This document shows, in pieces, positions 9,288 through 18,440 of a stretch of DNA of 56,653 bases (its first letter is position 1; each line of letters starts with the position of its first letter). The DNA is from Alloprevotella sp. oral taxon 473 str. F0040. Lineage in GTDB: Bacteria > Bacteroidota > Bacteroidia > Bacteroidales > Bacteroidaceae. Position numbers and translations under genes: made by a program. The DNA lies in the NCBI RefSeq assembly GCF_000318095.2, contig NZ_KB290710.1:86049-142701 (forward strand), given 5' to 3'. Below the pieces are notes generated by a model. That model saw nothing but the letters and a program-made list of their open reading frames with translations, was not told the origin of the DNA and did no database searches.

Positions 9288-9294
9288 AAAGATA
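9287..9294 (-). promoter_or_regulatory. -7 box of the upstream protease gene
   Basis: On the minus strand this reads TATCTTTG, a perfect TAnnTTTG. The predicted start (~9281) falls inside the outer arm of the terminator stem at 9241-9287. The -33 element is not clear. Confidence 0.5.
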
Positions 9295-9404
9295 AAAGAT
9301 GTTGCAAGGATAATTCACCACATTGGGTGATTATAGCTTGGTGGTGAGGCCAGAATGCTAGGTTAGAAGTCGGTAATTCTTATACCTAACAAGGCTCTTG
9401 GCTA

Positions 9405-10223
9405 CTATTTCTTGGGACGACCAGGTTGTACGTAGGTGATTACTGTCGATGCACCGCCCGAAGAGAGTTGGAGAGTAGCTGTACGAGGCTTTTCGCCTGT
9501 GTTTTCTCCATAGGTGAGTTCGACAATATTGCGTCCCTTGGCAGGTTGTTTCGCGTTGGCAGGGATCGTCAACCAATCTGCGTCAGAGGTGAGGGAATGG
9601 GTAGAGACTTGGTTGTCATAGAGTTCAAATACCATGCGCGTGGTTCCCCCCTTCTGTTGGAGCACCTCACTGAAATTAGGCTGTATGCTCTTAGACTGTT
9701 CGGAATAGGCTGCAACGGGACTGCTGATATTGAGCCAGCCTACTTGGTTGATGCGGCGTGACAAGCCGTTGAGAGGGCCTCCTAGCGGAAGGATGCGGAG
9801 GTTGGCTTGTTGCAGAAGTTGGGTAGCTGGCACTTGAGCCGTAATGACCACTGGTGTGACGATGTAGTATCCAGGTTTGACGGTGATCTCTTTAGGAGCG
9901 ATAGTGAAAGCTGCTGGCGCGGTGGGAAGGGCGACTCCTGCGCTGCGATCCTCATGGGTTGAAGTGGTCGCGGGAGTCGTGGCCTGGTTAGCACCTTGTT
10001 CGGTAGTGGCTTTAATCATGTCTACACGAGAGGTCCATGATTCAGTGCTGGCCACCCACACGGTGTCAGTGGCCTGGTCGGCATAGAGGGTAGAAGCCAA
10101 CTTGCGGTCGCGGCTTTGTATGCTCATCTGATGATTTTCAACATCAGATTTCGAGTTACAACTTGCGAGGAGCGCGATGCCGCCTAGTAGGGCTGTCGCT
10201 ACTGAAAAGAAGTGTTGTTTCAT
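9405..10223 (-). CDS. Lipoprotein with C-terminal BACON-like domain
   Basis: 272 residues from the ATG at 10223. This start gives a lipoprotein signal (MKQHFFSVATALLGGIALLAS then Cys22); the frame runs 7 codons further upstream. A Thr/Ala-rich linker (about 60-100) is followed by two beta-rich segments. The last (about 210-268: DADWLTIPANAK ... TATLQLSSGGASTVITYVQP) has the pattern of BACON domains found in Bacteroidota surface proteins, usually linked to carbohydrate or mucin contact. It probably sits in the outer membrane. It lies between lptD and the two T9SS proteases, all on the same strand but separated by hairpins, so it is probably its own unit. Substrate unknown. Confidence 0.7.
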   Translation of the reverse strand: MKQHFFSVATALLGGIALLASCNSKSDVENHQMSIQSRDRKLASTLYADQATDTVWVASTESWTSRVDMIKATTEQGANQATTPATTSTHEDRSAGVALPTAPAAFTIAPKEITVKPGYYIVTPVVITAQVPATQLLQQANLRILPLGGPLNGLSRRINQVGWLNISSPVAAYSEQSKSIQPNFSEVLQQKGGTTRMVFELYDNQVSTHSLTSDADWLTIPANAKQPAKGRNIVELTYGENTGEKPRTATLQLSSGGASTVITYVQPGRPKK

Positions 10224-10240
10224 GATGAGGTTTGTTTTGC

Positions 10241-10276
10241 CCAACCTGTGGAAGAATACGTCCTTCCACAGGTTGG
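10241..10276. terminator. 14-bp perfect hairpin after lptD
   Basis: CCAACCTGTGGAAG (10241-10254) and CTTCCACAGGTTGG (10263-10276) form a perfect stem with an 8-base loop, 107 bases downstream of the lptD stop. There is no T-run on either side, so it is either a weak or factor-aided terminator, or part of the leader of the lipoprotein gene that starts at 10223. Confidence 0.5.
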
Positions 10277-10382
10277 AGGTTTATAAGTAGATCAATAGGG
10301 TCATAATTGATGGTTGTATGCTGCACTAAGATGCTCTTGCGAACGTGCTTTTCATTTCTTCGACAGCAGTGCATCAGGGGGA

Positions 10383-13300
10383 CTAATACCAATCAATATT
10401 GCTGGAGTAGCTGCTTCGTTTCTCATACTTCAATGCATCGGCAAGCTCTGCTGCGCGAGCACGGAAAGAGAAGTTGAATGAAGAGTAGGGCAACAAGACA
10501 ATGCTACAAGACATCTCAAAGCAGTGCAAATCTCGAGAGAGCGATGCTGTGGTCATGGAGAGCTTCTTATAGTTGAAATCGTAGCCCGAAGAGAAGTTGA
10601 TGTTCCACCCCTTGGCCAGTGTGATATTACCCGAGAAGTTGAGTGTCTGGGTGAAGGAATAGGGATAGCGCATGTTGCGCGTGTTGATGGGCTTGGAGCG
10701 ATCTTCAGCCATGGTGACACCATAACTAAAAGTGAGCGACCAGGGTAATGAGAAAGCTAGGTAGCCGTCATCATCGACGTCGGCACTTACTTTCTTTTCA
10801 TTCTTCTTGTCTCTATTCTTTCTGAGCATGGGGTCAGTATTGGCCTCTTCTTCATCCTCGAGTTGGTCAGAATCGTCTTTGGGATTGGGACGCTTATCCT
10901 CTTCTTTGCGCTTCCCGGCAATGCCTTCCCAGACTTTGTCCCAACCACGACCAGCGAGTAACCCGAAGAATGTGGACATCTTCTTGTTGTCGAGGGTGTA
11001 GGAGATGTTTTGACTCATGCCTTGGAAGCGTCCGAAGCGACCGTGACTCCACTCAGTGGTGTTGCCCACTATGACTTTGCCGTCTTTGTCGAACTCATAA
11101 GCATAGGTGGCGAAACGTGCTGCCATGGAGAAAGTGTAGCGAGGAGAGAGTCGCAGACGGATATTTGTGGAGAGGTCACTCCATGGTTGGAAATCTGTGG
11201 CTAGATTGTAAGACATCGAAGCTGAAAGCTCGTCGATGAGCGAAATCTTACGGAATCCGCTGGTGTCTGCATCAGACTTGATTTTCATCTCCACATTGTT
11301 GGAGATGCTCATGTTGATGCTTCCTTGGCGTTTGCCCGAGGGATAACCATAGAGTCCTGAAGCGTAGGGTGAATAGTCGACTGTGCTTACCTTGCCATCT
11401 TTGTCAGTGCGCACATAACTGGTGACATAGCCATAGCTGCGTGTGGTGAAATCGGGAGCATAAGAGAAGCTCATGCTGGGTTTGAACACGTGGCGGATGG
11501 TTTGAATGCGACTACCGAAAAGTTTGCTCCAAGGTTTGTAGAAACCATAGAGGGTGGTGTTGAACGACATGGAAGCATTCCAATCATAGAGATTGTAGAA
11601 ACCATAGGTGGTGTCGCGACGCTCTTCTTGTTGTGTGTTGTCCCAACTACGGCGTTCGCGTGAGAGATAGGTGCGACCGCTGAAACTGAGCGAGGGGGAG
11701 ATGTTGATGTATTTGAACAGCTGGAATGTAGCATCAATGGGGACACGGTGCTGCATACCATTTTTCCATTTTAGAAGGGGGGTATGAAAAAGTTTATCTT
11801 CTTTAGTGTTGATGGAGTTGGAGAATTGTCCCGTGTAGGAAAGACTGATTTTCTCATACCATCGTTCCTTACCTACTGCCTTCTTGCGGCGGAAGGGGTA
11901 GAAGCGATTGACATTGATGGAGATGTCGGGCAAGGTGATGGCGAGTGAAGAGTCGCGCATGTTTTGCGTGATGTTGCTTGACCCCGAAAGAGAGATGCCG
12001 AGTGAAGGAATGTTGTGAGTGAAACTCACCGAAGAGGCACGTGTGGACTGTGTGTAGGCCGTGGGGGTGTAGAGCGAAGAGAGATTGCTGCGCTCATAGT
12101 TTTGTGAAGCAAAATTGACACGTGCCGTGAAAGAGGTGTTGGGATTGGCCTTTTGGTCGGAGGAGTGCGACCATTGCACCTTGAGGCTGGTAGTTTTGTT
12201 GTAGTCAGGCAGATTCTTTTCGCCCGTGATGGTGGTGAGATAAGAGACGTAGAAGTTCCCTCGATAGGCATAACGCTTAGCATAATTGGTCTCTGCCGAT
12301 ACTCCCCAGGAACCCTTGGTATAGATTTCTCCCAAGAGTTTGAGGTCCATGCGGTCGCTCAAGGCAAAATAGTATCCACCATCGCGGAGATAAAAACCGC
12401 GTGAAGTTTCATCACCATAGCTGGGCATGATAATGCCCGAAGAGTATTTCTTGTTGAAAGGGAAAAAACCATAAGGAATGGCTAAGGGTAGCGGCACATC
12501 TGCTACTACCAAATATGCCGGCCCGAAGAAGGTTTCCTTACCAGGCGATACTTTGGCGCGTGTGAGTTGGAGATAGAAGTGAGGATGGTCAGCGTCGCAG
12601 GTGGTGTACTGCGCATTTTGAAGATAGAAGTTGCCATCGTTGGAGCGTTTTGAGTCAACGCTTCGCAAGAAACCATTACCCTGGGTGGTCTTTACCTTCT
12701 CAATGAAGCCTTTCTTTGTCTTGAAATTGAACGACATGCGCTCACTTTCATAGTTTTCACTCCCTTGTTTATAGATGGGAGTGCCTTTCATGGCTTTGCC
12801 TGTGCTATCGGGTACACCCTGTGCATGGACGATTGTCGAATCCATGTTGAGCGTAATATAGTCAGCACTCAAATCCATGTTTTGATAATGCACCTTGGCA
12901 TCACCATAAAGATGGGCGAAACCTGTAGTGGCATCGTAGACCAAGGAGTCCTTTGCACTATAGTCTACTGGAGCTTCCAATCCCGAACGCTGACGAGTGG
13001 TGTCGAGCTTAGCAGAATCTGCTAAGGCTTTAGCATTGCTTACTGCAATAGTGGTGTCGCGACGTAAGGTGCGGCTCAAACTATCGATATTGATGGCTGA
13101 AGTTTGGCGTGTAGAATCAGCAACTTTAAGGGGGGGAGTGGGATTATTTACATTTTCTTTGAGTAGGCTATCTGACGTTTGGAGCATGTTTAACACGTGT
13201 GCAGTGTCTTCTATGGCATCACGAAGCGCAGGTTGGCCTACACCATTGGTGTCCGCTGCTACGGTGGGAGCAGCGGAGGAAGTAGTCGTGGTAGTGGTCG

Positions 13301-13415
13301 CAACTCGTTGATGGCGACCTGGAACAAGGGCGGTGAGATTACACCCCACGAGGGTGCTACCCAATAGGAGAACGACTACCCAAAGAAGTGTTTTATGATG
13401 GATTGTGCGTGACAA
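10383..13415 (-). CDS. lptD: LptD-type LPS-assembly outer-membrane protein
   Basis: 1010 residues. The N-terminal leader carries a lipobox-like LVGC (Cys25), followed by a Thr/Ser-rich segment. An OstA/LptA-like beta-jellyroll lies at about 150-260 (DSLVYDATTGFAHLYGDAKVHY, shortened here: DSLVYDATTGFAHL). A long barrel follows with the family-typical IPYGFFPFNKKYSSGIIMPSYG core (key part: IPYGFFPF near 330). A charged low-complexity loop (PNPKDDSDQLEDEEE near 870) precedes the last strands. The length and these blocks fit the LptD_2 family of Bacteroidota, which inserts LPS into the outer leaflet together with LptE. It follows the HD-domain gene, with its own -7 box at 13531-13539. Confidence 0.88.
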   Translation of the reverse strand: MSRTIHHKTLLWVVVLLLGSTLVGCNLTALVPGRHQRVATTTTTTSSAAPTVAADTNGVGQPALRDAIEDTAHVLNMLQTSDSLLKENVNNPTPPLKVADSTRQTSAINIDSLSRTLRRDTTIAVSNAKALADSAKLDTTRQRSGLEAPVDYSAKDSLVYDATTGFAHLYGDAKVHYQNMDLSADYITLNMDSTIVHAQGVPDSTGKAMKGTPIYKQGSENYESERMSFNFKTKKGFIEKVKTTQGNGFLRSVDSKRSNDGNFYLQNAQYTTCDADHPHFYLQLTRAKVSPGKETFFGPAYLVVADVPLPLAIPYGFFPFNKKYSSGIIMPSYGDETSRGFYLRDGGYYFALSDRMDLKLLGEIYTKGSWGVSAETNYAKRYAYRGNFYVSYLTTITGEKNLPDYNKTTSLKVQWSHSSDQKANPNTSFTARVNFASQNYERSNLSSLYTPTAYTQSTRASSVSFTHNIPSLGISLSGSSNITQNMRDSSLAITLPDISINVNRFYPFRRKKAVGKERWYEKISLSYTGQFSNSINTKEDKLFHTPLLKWKNGMQHRVPIDATFQLFKYINISPSLSFSGRTYLSRERRSWDNTQQEERRDTTYGFYNLYDWNASMSFNTTLYGFYKPWSKLFGSRIQTIRHVFKPSMSFSYAPDFTTRSYGYVTSYVRTDKDGKVSTVDYSPYASGLYGYPSGKRQGSINMSISNNVEMKIKSDADTSGFRKISLIDELSASMSYNLATDFQPWSDLSTNIRLRLSPRYTFSMAARFATYAYEFDKDGKVIVGNTTEWSHGRFGRFQGMSQNISYTLDNKKMSTFFGLLAGRGWDKVWEGIAGKRKEEDKRPNPKDDSDQLEDEEEANTDPMLRKNRDKKNEKKVSADVDDDGYLAFSLPWSLTFSYGVTMAEDRSKPINTRNMRYPYSFTQTLNFSGNITLAKGWNINFSSGYDFNYKKLSMTTASLSRDLHCFEMSCSIVLLPYSSFNFSFRARAAELADALKYEKRSSYSSNIDWY

Positions 13416-13530
13416 GTGAGATGTCTGATAGGGGAAAGTATGAAAAAAACGCCTTTAGCAAAAAGCCCTTTTCCAACAAATGAGAGAGAAGGGTGAAGGC
13501 TGTAAGAGGTGATTTTGCCACAGGCTAGGG

Positions 13531-13539
13531 GCAAAGTTA
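13531..13539 (-). promoter_or_regulatory. -7 box of lptD
   Basis: Minus-strand TAACTTTGC matches TAnnTTTG. It lies just beyond the stop of the HD-domain gene and gives a leader of about 110 bases to the lptD ATG. The -33 box is unclear. Confidence 0.5.
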
Positions 13540-13546
13540 CAATTTT

Positions 13547-14152
13547 CTATTCAAAAAGTTCGGCCCAGTGGCGAAATTTCTCCACTCCTGCATCCCCAAA
13601 TTTCTCTAAACTCTCAATGGTTTGGGAGAGGCTACGTTCGCGCTCCAAGTGGCTTTTACTGTAAAACTTATCGGCGTAGCAGATAATCTGTTCTTCGATT
13701 GTTTCGGGTAAGAGATCTTGTGCTGGCATGGGAAGGCCCCGTTGGGCTATGACCTGACGAGTAAGTCCCGTTCCAGTGTGCCGTTCACAAATGCGAGCAA
13801 GGGCTTCGTAGAAAGTGCAAGTCTCGTCAGAATGGATGGTAGCTGATACATCAGTAGTTGCTTTTTGACGTAAGACTTCAGCCTCATGGCGCAAGATGCT
13901 AGCCCCGATGATGCCATGGAGTAGATAGTGTTCGGTGCCATGGCAGTGGATGCCTGGAGCATCAGTGCGGAATATGCCTATGTCGTGTAGCATGGCACCA
14001 GCTTCTACCAATATGCGATTAGCCCCTAATTCGGGATGGCGATCTACAATCTGTAAGGCGCGCGTACAGACTTGCTGGCTATGATGCAACAGCATGCGAC
14101 GAAGGGCATTGTCCTCAGGATAATAGCGATAGATGAGTGAGAGATAGTCCAT
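13547..14152 (-). CDS. HD-domain protein (predicted phosphohydrolase)
   Basis: 201 residues. The HD signature is present: His23/His24 in MLLHHSQQV, then His56-Asp57 in AMLHDIGIF, with a further His-rich stretch (APGIHCHGTEHYLLHG, about 70-85) and a late CYADKFYSK with Asp. This is the layout of single-domain HDIG proteins that hydrolyse nucleotide or small phosphate substrates with bound metal; the substrate is not evident. It lies between the GY/DG membrane protein gene and lptD on the same strand, with 195 bases upstream that show no gene. Confidence 0.8.
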   Translation of the reverse strand: MDYLSLIYRYYPEDNALRRMLLHHSQQVCTRALQIVDRHPELGANRILVEAGAMLHDIGIFRTDAPGIHCHGTEHYLLHGIIGASILRHEAEVLRQKATTDVSATIHSDETCTFYEALARICERHTGTGLTRQVIAQRGLPMPAQDLLPETIEEQIICYADKFYSKSHLERERSLSQTIESLEKFGDAGVEKFRHWAELFE

Positions 14153-14347
14153 AGACGAAGAGGCAGATGAGCTAGAAAGTACCGAATATTTAAAGAAGCA
14201 TTGAGGCAGCTTCCCCCAAAAATGCCTTTAGGAAGATGCGTTGCCCCAGAGCGACTTTGCAGCATCGCACAAAGATGGTTGGGGGAGTCTTCGATAGATT
14301 GGCGAAGCTATATCAGTTCTTATAGAAACGCGAAGAGGAGAGATTTA

Positions 14348-14965
14348 TTATTTAGTTGGAGATGCACTAGACTTTGGAGCTACTGGGGATTTAGTGCTGT
14401 GGGGAGGAGCTGCGTGCGGGGGATGATTGGTTGGATTGTTCGGCTTAGTAGATGGAACATTTGTTTTAGGAGCGGTAGATGGAGGAGTGATGGTTGGCTC
14501 TTCATTGAGAGGTGCCTCTTCTTCACCTTGGTTTTGTCCATCTGCAAAGCCTTGTGCGTATCCTCGTTTGTAGGCATCGGTGTAGTTTCTACGTTGAGCT
14601 TCCGTGGGGAACTTAGATGTGTCGTCATAAGAAGCTCGTTCCATGTCATCAAGTCCGTCTTGGAGGCCTGCAAAATAACCGTCCTCATATCCAGCATCAG
14701 AAGGAAGACGTAAATCCATGGATACTGTGTCGGTGGGGAGTGACGAGTCTGTATCGGTAGAGGTGAAGTCCTCAATTGGAGCTGTAGTGGTGTCTGGAGT
14801 CGCCATGCGTTGTATGCTGTCGCGTGCAGCAAAACCTTCTGGCGTTAGGGGAACATCAGAAGAGTGTTTCAAAAAAATGATGATACCAACGGCTAGCAAC
14901 ACCACAGCTATGAAGAGAATGCTGCGGATGATAGTTTCGTTGCGGTCGGAAGATGGGTTTGCCAT
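14348..14965 (-). CDS. Single-pass membrane protein with GY-x-x-G-x-x-DG motifs
   Basis: 205 residues. One transmembrane helix lies at about 14-32 (ILFIAVVLLAVGIIIFL). An acidic Thr/Ser linker is followed by two matching motifs, GYEDGYFAGLQDGLDD (about 93-108) and AYKRGYAQGFADGQNQG (about 131-147). The tail from 155 on is Pro/Ser/Thr/Lys-rich and looks disordered. Gly-Tyr/Asp-Gly repeats of this kind occur in Yae1-like and other short helical repeats; no function can be assigned. It starts 67 bases after rodA, so it may be the last gene of the elongasome unit. Confidence 0.7.
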   Translation of the reverse strand: MANPSSDRNETIIRSILFIAVVLLAVGIIIFLKHSSDVPLTPEGFAARDSIQRMATPDTTTAPIEDFTSTDTDSSLPTDTVSMDLRLPSDAGYEDGYFAGLQDGLDDMERASYDDTSKFPTEAQRRNYTDAYKRGYAQGFADGQNQGEEEAPLNEEPTITPPSTAPKTNVPSTKPNNPTNHPPHAAPPHSTKSPVAPKSSASPTK

Positions 14966-15032
14966 GTTATGTTATCCCAAGTAGTTAACTTAATGTTTGA
15001 GTCAAAGAAAATAGGCCTTGAGCAATTAACCA

Positions 15033-16499
15033 TTATCTGCGTTTGCGCCCAGCATCAATGCGGAGGAAGATGAACAGCAGAAGGGTGAAGCCCCATAGTG
15101 ATGAACCTCCATAAGAGAAGAAGGGCAGTGGTATGCCAATGACTGGTGCGATGCCAAGCACCATGCCAATGTTGATGAATATGTGGAACAGGAGTATTGA
15201 GAGTACGCAGTAGCCAAAGACCCGTCCAAATCGTGACGTTTGCCGTTCGGCTAGATAGATGAGGCGCCATATTAGTGCCAAGAAGAGCAGCAATACAGCA
15301 CTAGCCCCTAAGAATCCTTCTTCTTCACCCACAGTGCAAAAGATGAAGTCGGTGTCTTGCTCAGGCACATAGTCGAGCTTGGTCTGCGTGCCATTCATGA
15401 AACCCTTGCCTTGGAGACCGCCAGAACCGATGGCAATCTTTGACTGAATGACATTGTAGGAGGCATCTCGGTCCTCTTCGATGCCAAGTAGCACGCGGAT
15501 GCGCGTGCGTTGATAATCCTTCATTACATTGTTGAGCGCGTAGTCGGAGGCGTAGAGAAATCCCATACTTCCTAGCGAAAATGCAGTGATGAGTAAGAAG
15601 GTGCGTATGCGTTGGCCTAGCCATTGCAAACCAAGATAGCCAGTCATGACTACACCTCCTGCCATTTGTGCCCAACTAATATCAAAAGGTACTATCCACA
15701 AGGACACAGCATAGGCGACAACGTGGAGAATGATACCCCAAAGGAGCAGACGTCGTGCGTGCTCGGGTTGTTTAGGACAATAGATGCGGAGCATGCCGAT
15801 GGTGAAAATCCAAATGAGAGCCATCACCAAGACTTCACCTAAAGAAGCTAATGTGCCAGGTAGGGCGACATCTCCTTGTCCTATGCCTATGACAAAATAA
15901 GCTACTGCTGCAACCCCACTAAAAAGAATGCTACCAGGCATTCCTTCTCGGTAGAACATGAGGAAGAAAGACAGATAAACAAGAGCTGAACCTGTTTCTT
16001 TCTGTAAGATGATAAGGACGAAGGGCAGGAGAACGATACCCGCTGCTTGGAGAAACTTACGTCGTTCATTAAGGGTGAATCCGTATTGTCCAATGAGTTT
16101 TGCGACCATGAGTGAAGTGGCACACTTCGCAAATTCAGCAGGTTGAAGAGATACTGGACCTAATGAAATCCACGATCGAGACCCTTTAATGTCATGGGCA
16201 ATAAAAGGGGTGATGAGTAGGATTAGCATCATGCTCCAATAGAACAAGTCGGCCAACATGTCGAAATATCGATCATCGAACATTAGAATGACTGCTCCAA
16301 GTCCAAGAGAGCAGCAAATCCAAACTAACTGTTTGCCAGGACGTGTGTCGAAAGTGAGAAAGTCGACGTCACCAAAACTATGACTAGCTCCGCACACACT
16401 GAGCCATCCAAAAGCAAGGAGAATGAGAAAGATGAGCAACACCCACCCATCCGCTCGAAAAGCGGGGTTGAGTTGAATACTATCGCGCTTGTTTGCCAT
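15033..16499 (-). CDS. rodA: RodA, SEDS peptidoglycan glycosyltransferase of the elongasome
   Basis: 488 residues from the ATG at 16499 (MANKRDSIQ), which overlaps the mrdA end by 20 bases; an in-frame ATG at 16562 would overlap by 83 bases and is less likely. About ten membrane helices. SEDS signatures are visible: GSRSWISLGPVSLQPAEF, the loop IAIGSGGLQGKGF, then DYVPEQDTDFIF, GEEEGF and FFSYGGSS. RodA polymerises lipid II and works with its class B partner PBP2, encoded immediately upstream. Within the family, the Asp in the last periplasmic loop is the catalytic candidate. Confidence 0.95.
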   Translation of the reverse strand: MANKRDSIQLNPAFRADGWVLLIFLILLAFGWLSVCGASHSFGDVDFLTFDTRPGKQLVWICCSLGLGAVILMFDDRYFDMLADLFYWSMMLILLITPFIAHDIKGSRSWISLGPVSLQPAEFAKCATSLMVAKLIGQYGFTLNERRKFLQAAGIVLLPFVLIILQKETGSALVYLSFFLMFYREGMPGSILFSGVAAVAYFVIGIGQGDVALPGTLASLGEVLVMALIWIFTIGMLRIYCPKQPEHARRLLLWGIILHVVAYAVSLWIVPFDISWAQMAGGVVMTGYLGLQWLGQRIRTFLLITAFSLGSMGFLYASDYALNNVMKDYQRTRIRVLLGIEEDRDASYNVIQSKIAIGSGGLQGKGFMNGTQTKLDYVPEQDTDFIFCTVGEEEGFLGASAVLLLFLALIWRLIYLAERQTSRFGRVFGYCVLSILLFHIFINIGMVLGIAPVIGIPLPFFSYGGSSLWGFTLLLFIFLRIDAGRKRR

Positions 16500-18330
16500 A
16501 ACTGATGTGTCGGTGTTGGAAGGTGTTGGCTTTAGCCTCAGAAGCGGGTGAGAGTTTGCCATTCACAAATTGCTCCATGATGAGTGAGCCAAGAGGGACG
16601 GCAAAGTCTGCTCCGAATCCGCCATTTTCTACATAAACGCAGACGGCTATTTGGGGATTGTTCATTGGAGCAAAGCCCATAAATGCTGAGTGGTCGTGAC
16701 CGCGGTTTTGCGCAGTACCAGTCTTTCCGCACACTTGTACGCCAGGAAAGTCGGCACCTCGGCAGGTGCCTTGTTCCACTGCGCGCCGCATACCTGCCAC
16801 TGCATAATTATAGTAGTGGCGATCCACTTTGGTTCGCCTCATATTGGTGTAGGTCGTATCGAGACGTTCACCTTGCACACTGTGCACTATGTGTGGCACG
16901 TAGAAATGTCCACGATTAGCGATAGTGGCTGCTAGATTGGCAATCTGAAGTGGAGTAGCAGTGACCTCTCCTTGACCAATCGAAATCGAAATCACGGTGA
17001 GGGCATTCCAAGATTTCTTATAGGCCTTGTCATAATAGGCTGCATTGGGGATCATGCCTCTTCGTTCCCCAGGAAGATCAATGCCTAGTTTATAGCCAAA
17101 GCCCATAGCAACAAGATGATCTTTCCAGCGAGTCATGGCATTTTGCACACTTCCGTATTTTCCTTTGTTGCCAAACATACGGAGCAAGTTCCAGCAGAAA
17201 TAGGAATTACAGCTCGTTCCTATGGCTGGGACAAGGTTGATGGGCGAGGCGTGTCCGTGGCATCCAAGGTGAAGTCCTTTGTAGTTGAACCCATGGTGGC
17301 AAGGAAAAGCCACGCTGGGATTAATGCTTCCTTCTTGAAGTCCTAGGAGAGCTTGGGAGATTTTGAAGGTGGAACCAGGAGGATAGAGCCCACTAATGGC
17401 ACGGTTGAGAAGGGGTCTTCGTTCGTCGCGCATGAGAATGCCCATGTGTTTGCTGCGATCGCGGCCTGCCATGCTGCGAGGATCATAGGAGGGAGAAGAA
17501 GCCATGGCAATGATCTCTCCAGTAGCCGGTTCGATAGCTACGATAGCTCCGAGCTTACCTTCCAGCAAACGCTCTGCAAGTTGTTGAGTAGCGAGGTCGA
17601 TGCCAAGAGTTAGGTTGCGACCTGGGTGAGCTTTCGTGTCAAACTTCCCATCCATATAGTGCCCTTGGGTGCGTCCATGTACGTCGCGGAGCATGATGCG
17701 CATGCCTTTCTCTCCGCGAAGAGCTTTCTCATAGCTGCGTTCCACCCCGAGTTTGCCAATATAGTCACCACTCTTGTAATAAGCATCACTGTCAATATCT
17801 GCTTGATTCACCTCGGCCACATCCCCCAGGATATGTGCTCCGATGCCACTGGCATAACGGCGAACACTGCGTTTTTCGACGCTAAATCCATTGAAGCGAA
17901 AGAGTTTCTCGCGAAATTTAGAGAACTCCTGGGCTGGTATTTGGCTCATAAAGAGCTGAGGGGTGTTGCGAGAGTAACCTAAATTCTTTTGGGGATCCTT
18001 GATTTCAGCCATGCGAGCTATATACTCCTCTTTTGTGATGCCAATTGTCTCACAGAAATCTAGGGTGTCGATGCCGTGTTGGTCTTGCATCGTCACGAGG
18101 ATGTTGTAGGAAGGCTCATTATAAACAAGGAGTTTGCCATGGCGATCCATAATCAGGCCGCGTGAGGGATAGATAATCTCTTTGCGAAACGCATTAGAGT
18201 CGGCACTCTTGCGATAGTCGTCGCTCATGAGTTGCAGTGTGAACAAGCGAATCAGGTAGACCGCGATGATGACTGCCGCCACCGCGCCTACTACAAACCT
18301 TCGCTTTTCATAACTGTAATCTTGGGGCAT
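16480..18330 (-). CDS. mrdA: Penicillin-binding protein 2, transpeptidase of the elongasome
   Basis: 616 residues. One N-terminal membrane helix lies at about 12-34. The PBP dimerisation/pedestal domain (about 50-230) is followed by the transpeptidase domain with Ser320 (STFK), Ser373-x-Asn375 (SCN) and KTGTA at 536-540, all intact. It cross-links peptidoglycan during side-wall growth in a complex with RodA and MreBCD. It is preceded by mreD with a 110-base gap that carries a short TAGACGTTAG repeat (18335-18357), and it overlaps rodA. Confidence 0.95.
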   Translation of the reverse strand: MPQDYSYEKRRFVVGAVAAVIIAVYLIRLFTLQLMSDDYRKSADSNAFRKEIIYPSRGLIMDRHGKLLVYNEPSYNILVTMQDQHGIDTLDFCETIGITKEEYIARMAEIKDPQKNLGYSRNTPQLFMSQIPAQEFSKFREKLFRFNGFSVEKRSVRRYASGIGAHILGDVAEVNQADIDSDAYYKSGDYIGKLGVERSYEKALRGEKGMRIMLRDVHGRTQGHYMDGKFDTKAHPGRNLTLGIDLATQQLAERLLEGKLGAIVAIEPATGEIIAMASSPSYDPRSMAGRDRSKHMGILMRDERRPLLNRAISGLYPPGSTFKISQALLGLQEGSINPSVAFPCHHGFNYKGLHLGCHGHASPINLVPAIGTSCNSYFCWNLLRMFGNKGKYGSVQNAMTRWKDHLVAMGFGYKLGIDLPGERRGMIPNAAYYDKAYKKSWNALTVISISIGQGEVTATPLQIANLAATIANRGHFYVPHIVHSVQGERLDTTYTNMRRTKVDRHYYNYAVAGMRRAVEQGTCRGADFPGVQVCGKTGTAQNRGHDHSAFMGFAPMNNPQIAVCVYVENGGFGADFAVPLGSLIMEQFVNGKLSPASEAKANTFQHRHISYGKQAR

Positions 18331-18334
18331 AATC

Positions 18335-18357
18335 TAGACGTTAGTCGTTAGAGATTA
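18335..18357. repeat. Short TTAGACG-family repeat between mreD and mrdA
   Basis: TAGACGTTAGTCGTTAGAG matches the heptamer repeats that fill 55060-55299 and 56385-56653, here in only two to three units. It lies 5 bases upstream of the mrdA start codon on the minus strand. Confidence 0.5.
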
Positions 18358-18440
18358 ATTTTTCGAGCGATTTGAGCTCTTTAATTCTGTGACATCCTGT
18401 TTATTCTGATTTTTCCTATCTACACTGCAAGTAGTTGGGG

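Noticed and set aside
14201-14713. 170-codon plus-strand open frame
   Set aside because: It is antisense to the GY/DG membrane protein gene; Trp/Arg/Cys-rich composition typical of shadow frames.
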